From: Bacteroides sp.
GTDB taxonomy: Bacteria > Bacteroidota > Bacteroidia > Bacteroidales > Bacteroidaceae
Length of the DNA: 64,000 bases
Reading direction: 5' to 3'
Assembly (NCBI GenBank): GCA_019414665.1
Contig: DXLO01000012.1
Coordinates: 1 to 64,000, forward strand
Part shown: positions 8,436 through 16,892 of the stretch, in pieces
Position numbering within the stretch: the first letter of the stretch is position 1
How the letters are laid out: each line of letters begins with the position of its first letter
The notes under the pieces: generated by a model
Told to the model about the DNA's origin: nothing
Database searches by the model: none
Seen by the model: the letters and a program-made list of their open reading frames with translations, nothing else
Position numbers and translations under genes: made by a program

Positions 8436-10418
8436 ATGAAAAAGATTGCAAAATATACAGCCATTGCCGCATTGGCCATAGGCTTTGCGGGATGTAATGA
8501 CAGCTTTCTCGATAAAGCTCCAACTACCACCATCAGTGAAGTGACAGCTTTCGAATCCTATAAGTCCACTCAGGCTTATATGTGGCCATGCTATGCCATC
8601 CTCTACAATACCACCATTGCCACCTCGCCCAATGACCACGGCTATGCGTCGGTATATAATGGTGATCGGAATGCCGGTTATTTCTCCAACCGTACACCGG
8701 GAGGATATAATGCCTATGCCTTCCAGACGGTAGCTCCGTCCTCTTCGGGCAACGGCTGGGATTTCGGATGGATCTATCACATCAACATCATGCTGAAGGG
8801 ACTGGAAACCTCTTCCATGCCTACTGCCGAGAAAGAGCACTGGCAAGCGGTAGGATATTTCTTCCACGCTTTCTGGTATATGGAGTTGATCAACCGCTTC
8901 GGTGATGTGCCTTGGATTGATAAGGTGCTCAACCCCGACACCGATGAGCCTTACGGTCCGCGTACTCCGCGTGATGAAGTGGCCAACAACATCCTGACCC
9001 GTTTGAAATGGGCGGAAGAGCACATCGGTAATTTTGAAGAACAAGACGGCAGAAACGCCATCAATCAGGCTTGTGTTCAAATGGCCCTGTCGCGCTTTAC
9101 CTTGCGTGAAGGTACCTGGCGGAAATATCACGGTCTGAATGATGCAGACAAATACCTCACGGAATGCGTACGGGTATCGAAAGAACTGATAAACAAATAT
9201 CCGGAACTCTATACCGGTACAGACGGTCAGCCGGCTGCCGGCTATGGCGAACTGTGGACATCGCCCAGTCTGGCCAATGTGCCGGGCGTGATTCTGTACA
9301 GAGAGTACAAGACCGACTTCCTGACCTCCATGTTCAATTTCCGCGAACGGAATGACCAGGCAGTCTATCAGCTGTCACAAGATATGGCTGATATGTATCT
9401 GACCAAAAACGGACTTCCCATAACCAATGCACAGAATACACAGTACAAGGGAGCCAGCAAGGACATCTACGACATCTTTACCGACCGAGACCCGCGTATG
9501 TATCATACGGTGACTCCTCCTTACTCTGTCATTCAGGGAGGTACCGATAAACCGGCTGAAAACCCTAACTGCAGCTGGGGATATGATACCCGTGACCCTA
9601 AATACCGCAAGTTCATCGATATCATGGGGGCAGATGTGACGGTAGCTAACCCAGGCAAGGCCGGGCAGATGAAACGTTTGCCCATCAGCAACTGGAATGC
9701 AGGTAATCTGATCAAGAAAATGCCTAACCTTAGGGGGGACAACGGACCTTGCAGTACTGCATCGGGCTATTATCTGTGGAAAAACTACAATGGCTGGGAA
9801 TTGAGCAACAACAATTCAGCCATGTGCGATTCTGACAAGCCTATCTTTAAGGTAGAAGAAGCAATTCTGAACTATGCCGAGGCTGCTTGCGAACTCGGGC
9901 AGTTTGACCAAGCTGCAGCCGACATCTCTATCAATCGCCTTCGTAAACGTGCCGGTGTAGCCGACATGGAAGTGGCCAAGATTGACGCCTCGTTCGACCC
10001 GAACCGTGATAAGGGCAACAACCCTCACTGGTCCGGTGAAATGCCTGACTATGAAGTAGAACCACTTTTGTGGGAAATCCGCCGTGAGCGCATAGTGGAA
10101 TTGATGGGGGAAGGTTTTGGTTTCTATGATGTACGTCGGTGGGCCAAAGCACCTTATTTCATCAACCGTCAGGAAAAAGGCATGTGGTGGAGTATGGACG
10201 ATCCTCTCTATACGGCCAACACCAATGGTATCCTGAATACCAAAACAGGCTTGAAAGATGAAACACTCCGGGAAGGTTACATCTACGTTCAACCCAGTCC
10301 AAAAGTGGAAGGGAAGGGATGGATTGACAAATACTACTTGTATTGTGTACCTACCGAACAACTTTTGCTGAACAAAAATCTAACCCAAAACCCGGGATGG
10401 CCTACGGTTAATGAATAG
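8436..10418 (+). CDS. SusD/RagB-family outer-membrane glycan-binding lipoprotein
   Basis: A 660-residue lipoprotein starting 16 bp after the SusC stop. The signal peptide ends in a lipobox with Cys20 (IGFAGC), followed by NDSFLDKAPTTTISE, the usual SusD start. Typical SusD features follow: an early HWQAVGYFFHAFWYMELINRFGDVPW helix pair read in two parts (HWQAVGYFFHAFWYME and LINRFGDVPW), TPRDEVANNILT, and the late LLWEIRRERIVELMGEGF with DVRRWAK. The C-terminus ends QNPGWPTVNE. SusD caps the SusC barrel and captures glycan at the cell surface. It is intact, unlike its SusC partner as read. No enzyme gene accompanies this pair here, so the substrate cannot be guessed. Confidence 0.95.
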   Translation: MKKIAKYTAIAALAIGFAGCNDSFLDKAPTTTISEVTAFESYKSTQAYMWPCYAILYNTTIATSPNDHGYASVYNGDRNAGYFSNRTPGGYNAYAFQTVAPSSSGNGWDFGWIYHINIMLKGLETSSMPTAEKEHWQAVGYFFHAFWYMELINRFGDVPWIDKVLNPDTDEPYGPRTPRDEVANNILTRLKWAEEHIGNFEEQDGRNAINQACVQMALSRFTLREGTWRKYHGLNDADKYLTECVRVSKELINKYPELYTGTDGQPAAGYGELWTSPSLANVPGVILYREYKTDFLTSMFNFRERNDQAVYQLSQDMADMYLTKNGLPITNAQNTQYKGASKDIYDIFTDRDPRMYHTVTPPYSVIQGGTDKPAENPNCSWGYDTRDPKYRKFIDIMGADVTVANPGKAGQMKRLPISNWNAGNLIKKMPNLRGDNGPCSTASGYYLWKNYNGWELSNNNSAMCDSDKPIFKVEEAILNYAEAACELGQFDQAAADISINRLRKRAGVADMEVAKIDASFDPNRDKGNNPHWSGEMPDYEVEPLLWEIRRERIVELMGEGFGFYDVRRWAKAPYFINRQEKGMWWSMDDPLYTANTNGILNTKTGLKDETLREGYIYVQPSPKVEGKGWIDKYYLYCVPTEQLLLNKNLTQNPGWPTVNE

Positions 10419-10424
10419 CTTATA

Positions 10425-10470
10425 CAGAAGTCGGAGCAACTTGACAGATGGAGTATTGTTCCGACTTCTG
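10425..10470 (+). terminator. Inverted repeat after susD
   Basis: CAGAAGTCGGA at 10425-10435 pairs perfectly with TCCGACTTCTG at 10460-10470, only 7 bp past the SusD stop. The 11-bp stem is a likely transcription end for the SusC/SusD pair, although no strong T-run follows. Confidence 0.6.
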
Positions 10471-10722
10471 CTTGTTACCCGACTGATTTTTTCTATCACC
10501 GTTGCTCAGCATACCTTGAACCCGCATTTCCTGGTGACACTGCCGGGGAAGTGAGATAAATGGAGATTCTATTAAGAATATTGCTTCAGAAGAACTATTG
10601 GGCTACCTTACTCATTTCTTTGTGTACTATTCTGCGAAACTCCTCACTTTTTGCAAAAATTCCTATCTGTTCGCCTTTGCACATATCGTAAATTATAAAT
10701 GTTTTTACGATACAACCGACAG
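10471..10722. other. Gap between susD terminator and relaxase gene end
   Basis: About 250 bp with no supported gene. Short open stretches exist in several frames but none resembles a known family. This is the second junction between the SusC/SusD segment and the mobilisation genes. No repeat matching the left junction was seen by eye. Confidence 0.35.
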
Positions 10723-11673
10723 TCATCTCTCCCTTCCGGTCAGAAGATCGGTTCCCAGCCTTTCCAGTTCCTGGATAATGGCCTTCCTGGGATTTACTAC
10801 GAACCGGTACAGACGGCAGACATTCATGTACAGCCGCCTTTCCTCCCTGAATTCCCCGTGCAGGATCTCACGCTTGATTCTCGATACAGTCTCGTTCCGC
10901 AGCTCGTTCCTTGCCTTCCATTCCCCGGAATATTCCTTCAGGCCCTCATCCTTGGACCGGCAGTAAGGGAAGTAGCCATACCGCTGGTTGAACCTGGAGG
11001 CGCACCGGGCGGACCACTGGGAACGGTCAAAGCCGACCACCACATCCCTGCCGTCAAGAACCTGCCGGTTTCCCCTGCTCTTGGACAGCGGGGAAAGGGA
11101 CACGGTCTGGGATCTGTCCATGCGGGAGACGATAATATGCACATGCAGCTGCAGTCCCGGCTTTCTTTCACCGGCTTTTGCCTTGCCGGCTTCCACCTCG
11201 GGATCATCGCCTTTATAGTGGCGTTCTGTTTCCACACGCCCATACCATACCAGATCGTCACCGGATCTGATTTTCTCCCGGTAAAAATTACGGGCATATT
11301 CATCCATGCACTCACGGGTGAGCCGTTTCATTTCAGCCAGGACTTCTTTCTGTTGCTCCGGGGAGAGCTCCGGGAATTCGCCGGTCTTTTTCCCAGTCAC
11401 TTTTTCAATGAGGTGCTGCTGCTCCTCACCGCTGGGATTGATGGTGAGCATATAGAACTTGTCGTCGTTCCTTTTCAGTGTCCTGTGGTTGTTGTCCATA
11501 TGATACATGACGGTCAGAGGGGTCACATAATCCTCTTTCTGTGAGAAAAAATTATCATAATAAGTACGCTCCTCCTTCAGCTCCTTGCTGAGATATTCCA
11601 CCAGCTGCACGCATTTTCCCTTGTTGTCCGACACGCCCGGAGTATTTACAGGCCGGTGGACTTTACAATACAT
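10723..11673 (-). CDS. Relaxase/mobilisation protein, DUF5712 (MobB-like) type
   Basis: A protein of about 316 residues. The start is placed at ATG 11673 (MYCKVHRPVNTPG) because Bacteroidales relaxases of this type begin this way; the longer frame to 11736 only reads back into the preceding gene. The start overlaps that gene's end by 11 bp, implying translational coupling. Visible features are NKGKCVQLVEYLSKE near residues 18-32, the HVH metal-binding pair at His177 and His179 (GLQLHVHIIVSRMD), and a basic C-terminal region. The HVH motif is that of rolling-circle relaxases, which nick oriT and lead DNA transfer. With the BtgA-type partner it forms a mobilisation pair. The coupling protein at 3165-4769 is the likely docking partner. 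The family call is strong; the nicking residue was not pinned down. Confidence 0.82.
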   Translation of the reverse strand: MYCKVHRPVNTPGVSDNKGKCVQLVEYLSKELKEERTYYDNFFSQKEDYVTPLTVMYHMDNNHRTLKRNDDKFYMLTINPSGEEQQHLIEKVTGKKTGEFPELSPEQQKEVLAEMKRLTRECMDEYARNFYREKIRSGDDLVWYGRVETERHYKGDDPEVEAGKAKAGERKPGLQLHVHIIVSRMDRSQTVSLSPLSKSRGNRQVLDGRDVVVGFDRSQWSARCASRFNQRYGYFPYCRSKDEGLKEYSGEWKARNELRNETVSRIKREILHGEFREERRLYMNVCRLYRFVVNPRKAIIQELERLGTDLLTGRER

Positions 11674-12214
11674 ATTCCTCGTTGATCTTCTTGATGAGCA
11701 GCTGCAGGGTGCTGACGGGAATCTTGACGTCATCACAGAATTTCACCTTCGGGAACTTGTCCGGATTGAGCTGGAATTTTATCAGTTCTGCCAGCCTGCG
11801 GAGCTTCTCCCGTTCTTTTTCCACATCCGCCGGGGAGCCCTCCCCGTACTCCGCCAGCTGTTGCTGGAGCTTCCTGTTCCTTTCCTGCAGATCGTGCATC
11901 TCATTCATCAGCCTTGCATAGTCCGGGGATTCATGGAGGCCGCCTCCCATGCCGGCCAGTTTTTCAAGAATGGGCTTGAAAATGTCACGTTCCTGGGACT
12001 TTACTATTCTGACAAGATCCTCAACTCTCTTTTCCACCAAAGCCGTCGGATTCCTTGAGGCATAGCGTGGATTGTACCCGGTCACTTCAAAAAAAGTGAG
12101 CATTCTGTCAATGACAACATTTGGAGTGTCGCCTCCCTGAAAGATTTCCAGTCTTTTCTTCACACTTGGGGAAACCCTGACCACTTTGGTTGATATTTCC
12201 TTACCTGTACTCAT
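11663..12214 (-). CDS. BfmA/BtgA-family mobilisation accessory protein
   Basis: A 183-residue protein. The N-terminal part (STGKEISTKVVRVSPSVKKRL) resembles the DNA-binding start of BfmA/BtgA mobilisation proteins. The middle (residues 60-145) is Glu/Lys/Arg-rich and probably coiled coil, including MNEMHDLQERNRKLQQQLAE. Such proteins bind oriT and help the relaxase assemble. It is the first gene of a two-gene mob operon on the minus strand and overlaps the relaxase gene by 11 bp. A well-spaced Bacteroides promoter lies immediately upstream at 12241-12272. A large inverted repeat that could be oriT lies about 290 bp upstream of its start. Confidence 0.85.
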   Translation of the reverse strand: MSTGKEISTKVVRVSPSVKKRLEIFQGGDTPNVVIDRMLTFFEVTGYNPRYASRNPTALVEKRVEDLVRIVKSQERDIFKPILEKLAGMGGGLHESPDYARLMNEMHDLQERNRKLQQQLAEYGEGSPADVEKEREKLRRLAELIKFQLNPDKFPKVKFCDDVKIPVSTLQLLIKKINEEYVL

Positions 12215-12240
12215 TTCCGTTACATTTTTTAATTCTGAAA

Positions 12241-12272
12241 CAAAGGTAATTCAAATGCATTCCGGATTCAAG
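12241..12272 (-). promoter_or_regulatory. Bacteroides-type promoter for the mob operon
   Basis: On the minus strand, TTG (12269-12271) is followed after 20 bp by TACCTTTG (12241-12248), matching the -33 TTTG / -7 TAnnTTTG pattern. It lies about 27 bp before the mobilisation gene start at 12214. Confidence 0.65.
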
Positions 12273-12500
12273 TGTGACACCTACTTTTCGGAGGTAATAT
12301 ATTATAATATTCTGAAAATTAGTAAAATAGTAGAACAGTTACAAAAAAAACAACGCGAAGTTAACGACGGGAGACGCTATAAATCAATATTTTGGCAGAT
12401 TTTTGTTAACGAAGTGTAACACCAATGTTTACAGAAGATATATATAATATACTAATAATCAACGCTATGCGTCGATTCATGTTCACGTGTGCGGGAACTC

Positions 12501-12573
12501 CTCTTGCTCTTCCTTATCAGGAATTCACTAAGGGGATGAACCCCTTAGCCCCCTCGGTAAGGAAGGGCAAGAG
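12501..12573. repeat. Nested inverted repeats, candidate oriT region
   Basis: CTCTTGCTCTTCCTTA (12501-12516) pairs with TAAGGAAGGGCAAGAG (12558-12573) at 15 of 16 positions. A second perfect 8-bp hairpin lies inside it: CTAAGGGG (12528-12535) and CCCCTTAG (12541-12548), with a 5-nt loop. It sits upstream of the mob operon and apart from both promoters. The place and shape fit an origin of transfer, but no nick-site consensus was recognised. The open frame running through it (12425-12751) is probably not a gene. Confidence 0.45.
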
Positions 12574-12776
12574 GCATGTCCGGAACAAGGCGTTTTTAGG
12601 GAAGGTCCATCCCATGAAAAGAAATGACATGCAGAAAAGGGGAAAACGTATGGAGGAAATGACGGGCATGTGGAAAAATCCCCATGAAAGAAGGAAAAAC
12701 GGCTCATGGAAATACCGGATACAACTTTTAGCAGAAGCAAAACAAAGCTAACACGCTGATAAATAGCATGATAAAA

Positions 12777-12808
12777 CTTGGATATTCGAAGAAAAATCAT
12801 TACCTTTG
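12777..12808 (+). promoter_or_regulatory. Promoter for the amidoligase gene
   Basis: CTTG (12777-12780) and TACCTTTG (12801-12808) are separated by 20 bp, matching the Bacteroides promoter pattern. The start ATG is at 12838, with AAAGGAG a short distance before it. Confidence 0.6.
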
Positions 12809-12837
12809 ATATGTAATAATAAAGGAGATAACATCTT

Positions 12838-13779
12838 ATGAATGAACAAATTAGAACCATTTTAGCCGAGGACGGTACAAAGACCTCGAAAATCAGAAAA
12901 CTTCTGCTGCTCGGACTCACCCACCGTGAAATTGCCGATCTTGTAACCCGTGGAAACCGTGGGTTTGTATGGAATGTCTACAAGAGAATGAGGGACGAGG
13001 GGCTGATCGTATCCGCAGGGACTCCTACCACCACACCCGAACTTGATTATTCTTTCAGAAGGAAATTCGGTGTCGAGATAGAAGCCTATAACTGCACATG
13101 CCAGCGGCTCGTACGCGAGCTGACGGAAGCGGGAATCGAGGTGGCCTCGGAAAGATACAACCATGACCTCCGTCCGCACTGGAAACTGGTAACGGACAGC
13201 AGTCTGAACGGGAATGACACATTCGAACTCGTAAGCCCCATACTGGAGGGAGAGGACGGACTGGAGAAACTGGAGAGGGTCTGCTGGGTGCTGGACTCCT
13301 GTAATGTCAAGATTAATGGAAGCTGCGGATTGCATGTGCACATGAATGCGGAGGACTTCAACATCACTACATGGCGGAACCTGCTGCTTTCCTACAAGCA
13401 TGCCGAAGCGGAAATAGACAAGTTCATGCCAGCCTCGCGCAGGGGCGGCAGCAACACTTACTGTGGCTCCCTCATCCAGTTTCCCGATGAGCGGATACGC
13501 TCGGCACGAAACATCAGGGAACTTCAGGGGCTGTTCCCCAGCAGGTATATGAAAGTGAACCTTCAAGCCTATTCACGCCACAGGACGGTAGAGTTCCGCC
13601 AGCATTCGGGAACCATCAGTTTTACAAAAATAGAAAATTGGGTGTGTTTTCTCGACAGAATGATTACCTTTGCATCCGTGGGTTCTCTGCCTGCAGGAAT
13701 CAGACTGGAAGATTTTCCTTTCCTGGGAGAGAAACAAAAGTTGTATTATAAATTAAGAACAAAAAAATTAGCCGTATGA
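12838..13779 (+). CDS. HTH-amidoligase fusion protein (amidoligase_2 family)
   Basis: A 313-residue protein. Residues 15-52 look like a helix-turn-helix (LLLLGLTHREIADLVTRGNR). The rest is an amidoligase of the COOH-NH2 ligase/glutamine-synthetase fold: FGVEIEAYN with Glu80 and Glu82, FELVSPIL with Glu130, GSCGLHVHMN with His166 and His168, and TVEFRQHSGT with Glu252 and Arg254. These are the expected metal- and nucleotide-binding positions. Amidoligases join a carboxylate to an amine using ATP; the natural substrates of the Bacteroides members are not established to my knowledge. The next gene overlaps by ATGA. It lies beside the mob genes under its own promoter, so it is probably cargo of the mobile element. 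A translated HTH fused to this enzyme suggests DNA binding or autoregulation, which is inference. Confidence 0.8.
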   Translation: MNEQIRTILAEDGTKTSKIRKLLLLGLTHREIADLVTRGNRGFVWNVYKRMRDEGLIVSAGTPTTTPELDYSFRRKFGVEIEAYNCTCQRLVRELTEAGIEVASERYNHDLRPHWKLVTDSSLNGNDTFELVSPILEGEDGLEKLERVCWVLDSCNVKINGSCGLHVHMNAEDFNITTWRNLLLSYKHAEAEIDKFMPASRRGGSNTYCGSLIQFPDERIRSARNIRELQGLFPSRYMKVNLQAYSRHRTVEFRQHSGTISFTKIENWVCFLDRMITFASVGSLPAGIRLEDFPFLGEKQKLYYKLRTKKLAV

Positions 13780-14021
13780 ATAATATGAACAAGAAGACAT
13801 ATATGTTGCCTGGTGACGAGCGTATCGTTGCCGGCAACGCCGAAGAGTTTGTGCATGAACTCCGTGTGGGCAGTTGGATGGATTCCGACTGTACCGACGA
13901 GCAGTATATGCACAATTTTGCCGAACGTTATGTGGTGCAGGCCGGGGTGAGGATTGCCACCGATACTCCGGAGAAATTCCTATCCGATCTCATACGGACA
14001 GGATATGCAAAAGAAATATAA
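13776..14021 (+). CDS. Small acidic partner of the amidoligase, unknown function
   Basis: An 81-residue protein whose ATG overlaps the amidoligase stop (ATGA), implying coupled translation. It is acidic, with the segments LPGDERIVAGNAEEFVHELR and DTPEKFLSDLIRTGYAKEI. No signal peptide, membrane segment or known domain was recognised. A strong terminator follows 30 bp later, closing a two-gene operon. A tight coupling with a ligase suggests it may be the substrate or a regulator of that enzyme, but this is inference. Confidence 0.65.
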   Translation: MNNMNKKTYMLPGDERIVAGNAEEFVHELRVGSWMDSDCTDEQYMHNFAERYVVQAGVRIATDTPEKFLSDLIRTGYAKEI

Positions 14022-14050
14022 CGGACGGCTCTCCTTTATTATTACCGTGT

Positions 14051-14086
14051 CCCCATTTTCCTTTCAAGGGAAAGTGGGGATTTTTT
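14051..14086 (+). terminator. Rho-independent terminator after the amidoligase operon
   Basis: CCCCATTTTCCT and AGGGAAAGTGGGG form a stem of about 12 bp with a short loop (14051-14079), followed by ATTTTTTAT. It sits 30 bp past the stop of the 81-residue gene. Confidence 0.85.
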
Positions 14087-14417
14087 ATAGAAACAAGTAA
14101 CTTGCATATAAAACTTCAGGCAATGATTTACTTTTTTCTATTATTATACATATATACTTTTTAAGTAAATTGCAGAATACCGTTCACCTCCCTGCCAAAC
14201 GTTTTCCCCCGTACATTTCTCAAGGAGGGCGGCATTGTCTTTGGTAAAAAAGGTACGACAGTTCCGGGAATGGCAGTCTGAAGAATAGTACCCGTCCCCG
14301 CTACAGTTCACACCCGATAAAAAATAACCTTGTTCTCACTTTTATCCGGAATGAATGTTTTTTCAAGTACGGCCGTTCCGTATATCCCGCCCAATGCGGG
14401 GAATTCTTATCCATGTA
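14087..14417. other. Non-coding stretch left of the IS element
   Basis: About 330 bp with no supported gene or RNA. It holds mixed AT- and GC-rich sequence with no recognised motif. Confidence 0.4.
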
Positions 14418-14515
14418 TGTAATTTGTAACTTTACCAGCAGGAAAATGGAAAATGTGAATACAGCACTTTTCCGGGGATGCCTATCTTTGCCGGCTCAAA
14501 AAGACAGACATCATT

Positions 14516-16075
14516 ATGATAACAACGAGCCGATTTTTTAAAGAGAAACAGTATATGTGGTACAAGGTTAGAGAGCTTCAGTCAAAAGGATTAAACAAGA
14601 CACAGATCGGGAAGCACCTGGGAGTGGACAGAAGCACCGTGCGGAGATATCTGCAGATGTCCCGGGAAGATTTTGTAAGGAGGCGGAATTCGCATCGCAA
14701 ATACACGCTGAAACTGGCAGGATACGAGGAGTATGTGCGGGGAACTCTGGAGGAATATCCGTATATATCGGCCGCAAGGATACATGACTGGCTTAAGGAA
14801 TGCTATCCGGATTTCCCGGAAGTGTGCGACAAGACCGTATTCAATTTTGTAGAAAAGGTGCGCTGCAAATATGGCATCGGAAAGAAGTCGGAGGCCAGGA
14901 TACGCAGGGACTATGAGAAACTGCCGGACACCCCCTACGGGGAGTATGCGCAGGCGGATTTCGGGGAGAAATGGATGTCAGCGGGAAACGGCAGAAGCAC
15001 GAAAGTCTATTTTTTTGCGATCGTCCTGGCACGTTCACGTTACAAGTTCACCTTTTTCGCCCGCCGCCCTTTCGACACGGAACTCGCCATCTATGCACAT
15101 GAGTGTGCTTTTGAGTATTTCGGAGGGAAACCGGAAAAGATCCTTTATGACCAGGACAGGGTGCTGATCTCCCGGGAGAACCTGGGGGACCTGATGCTGA
15201 CAAGGAAGTTCCAGACGTTTGTCAGGGAGCAGCATTTCCAGCCGGTGTTCTGCCATAAGGCCGATCCCGAGTCCAAAGGCAAGGTCGAGAACGTAGTGAA
15301 ATATGTGAAGGAGAACTTTCTGGTGGCACGTGTGTTCCGTGATATTGACAGTCTGAACAGGGAGGCCCTCGAATGGCTTGAAAGGACGGGGAACGGGAAG
15401 GTGCACGGGACCACCCGTCTTGTTCCCCGGGAAGAGTTTGCCGTGGAGAAAGGCTTTCTCATGCCCTATCATGGGACGCCACAACCACCGCAGGAGGAGA
15501 TGAGGGAATACCATGTACGCAAGGACAATACAGTGCAGTACAGGGGGAATTATTACAGCCTGCCATGCGGAACTTACCGGAGCGGGCAGACAACCGTCTG
15601 GCTGCAGGAAACGGAAGGGAATGTGGAGCTGTACAACAAGGATACGGGGAAACTCATCTGCCGGCATGCGCTCTGTACCAGAAAGGGAAGGACCGTTTAT
15701 GACGACTCCCACAGAAAACCGAGAAACACCGGAGTGAAGATAGCCGAACGCATCCTTGTCCATGTGTCGGGCAACAGGGAGGTGGCCATGTGGATGGATA
15801 ATCTGAAAAGGAGGAAGGAACGTTATTACAGGGATAATCTGGAGGTGATCCTGCGCATAATTCCCGGATATGACAAGAATACACTGATAGAGGCCATACG
15901 GATATGTCTGGACAAAGGCATCTATAACGGGGACTCGGTTAAAAGCCTGTGTGAATATGTGTGCAGGGGAAAGGAAAATGGAACAGAAATATACGGACTG
16001 GAGGATCGCCTGCCCCGACAAGGCGGATTGATACAGTCTTATAACGAAATACTCAGGGATTATGACAAGACATAA
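14516..16075 (+). CDS. istA: IS21-family transposase IstA
   Basis: A 519-residue DDE transposase. The N-terminus has a helix-turn-helix (LNKTQIGKHLGVDRSTVRRY, residues about 25-45). The integrase core carries YAQADFGEKW (first Asp), ILYDQDRVLI (second Asp) and ESKGKVENVVKYVKENF (Glu). A C-terminal beta-barrel-like region (VQYRGNYYSLPCGTYRSGQT) is typical of IstA. It catalyses strand transfer of the element together with IstB. A -7-like TATCTTTG lies at 14483-14490. The stop overlaps istB by 14 bp. No frameshift was seen, so the gene looks functional. Confidence 0.95.
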   Translation: MITTSRFFKEKQYMWYKVRELQSKGLNKTQIGKHLGVDRSTVRRYLQMSREDFVRRRNSHRKYTLKLAGYEEYVRGTLEEYPYISAARIHDWLKECYPDFPEVCDKTVFNFVEKVRCKYGIGKKSEARIRRDYEKLPDTPYGEYAQADFGEKWMSAGNGRSTKVYFFAIVLARSRYKFTFFARRPFDTELAIYAHECAFEYFGGKPEKILYDQDRVLISRENLGDLMLTRKFQTFVREQHFQPVFCHKADPESKGKVENVVKYVKENFLVARVFRDIDSLNREALEWLERTGNGKVHGTTRLVPREEFAVEKGFLMPYHGTPQPPQEEMREYHVRKDNTVQYRGNYYSLPCGTYRSGQTTVWLQETEGNVELYNKDTGKLICRHALCTRKGRTVYDDSHRKPRNTGVKIAERILVHVSGNREVAMWMDNLKRRKERYYRDNLEVILRIIPGYDKNTLIEAIRICLDKGIYNGDSVKSLCEYVCRGKENGTEIYGLEDRLPRQGGLIQSYNEILRDYDKT

Positions 16076-16859
16076 GAAGGAACTCATGGAATGTGCACGT
16101 ATGCTCAAGCTGGGCAATCTGACCGAACATCTGGAGGAACTGCTGCATCAGGCCCAGGAAAAGCAGCTGACCTATCCGGAGTTTCTACTCGCCTGCCTCA
16201 GGGAGGAGGTCCGGACCAGGGAGAACCGGAAATATTTGTGCCGTTTGAAAGCGGCCGGGCTTCCTGCAAGGCATGATCTGGACCGTTACGACTTTACCCG
16301 GACGGAAGGAATCGACTCCAGAAAGCTGCGCGAACTGCGCGAGCTGGTATGGGTGGGACAGGCATACAACCTGCTTCTGGCAGGCGGTTCCGGAACAGGA
16401 AAGACCTATATTGCCGCCGGACTTGTCCATGAGGCGGTGAAAGCCGGATACAGGGCATATATGGTTACGCTGGAGGACCTTCTGACCTGTCTGAAGACAA
16501 GGGATGTTTCCAGGCATGCGATGAAAACCTACAAACGGATCATGAAGGCACAGCTGCTGGCCATTGATAATGCCACACTCTTTCCCTTGAAAAGAGAAGA
16601 TATCATGTTGCTGTTCAAACTGGTGAATGAGTTTCAGGAAAAGACATCGCTTATCGTTACAGCCAACTACTCCCTTACAGAGTGGCTGGCAATACCGGGA
16701 GAGGAAGCTGTCGCAGCGGCATTGCTTGACAGACTGCTCTACTGTTGTGAGATTATACAACTGTCAAGAAACAGCTATCGGATGGAAAACAGGAAAACAA
16801 TTTTTAGCAATCGGAGTGAAGATACGGACACTTTAAAAGAGTTAACAACTGTAAAGTAA
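16062..16859 (+). CDS. istB: IS21-family helper ATPase IstB
   Basis: A 265-residue AAA+ ATPase. Walker A is GGSGTGKTYIA with Lys114; Walker B is the variant LLAIDNATLF, and sensor-like ANYSLTEWL follows. Normal IstB has an acidic DE pair at Walker B; here the sequence reads DNA after a single Asp, which is a noticeable departure. IstB oligomerises on target DNA and delivers it to IstA. The gene overlaps istA by 14 bp and ends 33 bp before the proposed right end of the element. Confidence 0.93.
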   Translation: MTRHKKELMECARMLKLGNLTEHLEELLHQAQEKQLTYPEFLLACLREEVRTRENRKYLCRLKAAGLPARHDLDRYDFTRTEGIDSRKLRELRELVWVGQAYNLLLAGGSGTGKTYIAAGLVHEAVKAGYRAYMVTLEDLLTCLKTRDVSRHAMKTYKRIMKAQLLAIDNATLFPLKREDIMLLFKLVNEFQEKTSLIVTANYSLTEWLAIPGEEAVAAALLDRLLYCCEIIQLSRNSYRMENRKTIFSNRSEDTDTLKELTTVK

Positions 16860-16892
16860 TATCCTGCTAAAAGTGGGATATATTAAATTACA

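Larger units (their letters stand above)
14418..16892 (+). mobile_element. IS21-family insertion sequence (istA, istB)
   Basis: The two-gene istA/istB layout is diagnostic. Ends are proposed from matching termini: TGTAATTT at 14418-14425 with AGCAGGA further in (14437-14443), and on the right AAATTACA at 16885-16892 with TCCTGCT at 16862-16868. That gives an element of 2475 bp, normal for the family. No target duplication is evident next to these ends, so the exact boundaries are uncertain or the flanks have since recombined. Confidence 0.75.

Noticed and set aside
10699..11544. 281-codon frame antisense to the relaxase
   Set aside because: The minus strand carries the HVH relaxase motif and coupling with BtgA; the plus frame has no family features.
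12425..12751. 108-codon plus-strand open frame upstream of the amidoligase gene
   Set aside because: It runs through the nested inverted repeats and has a low-complexity basic composition with no family resemblance; a chance frame is more likely.
15035..16117. 360-codon frame antisense to istA
   Set aside because: It mirrors the transposase gene, which has clear motifs; long antisense frames are expected in such sequence.
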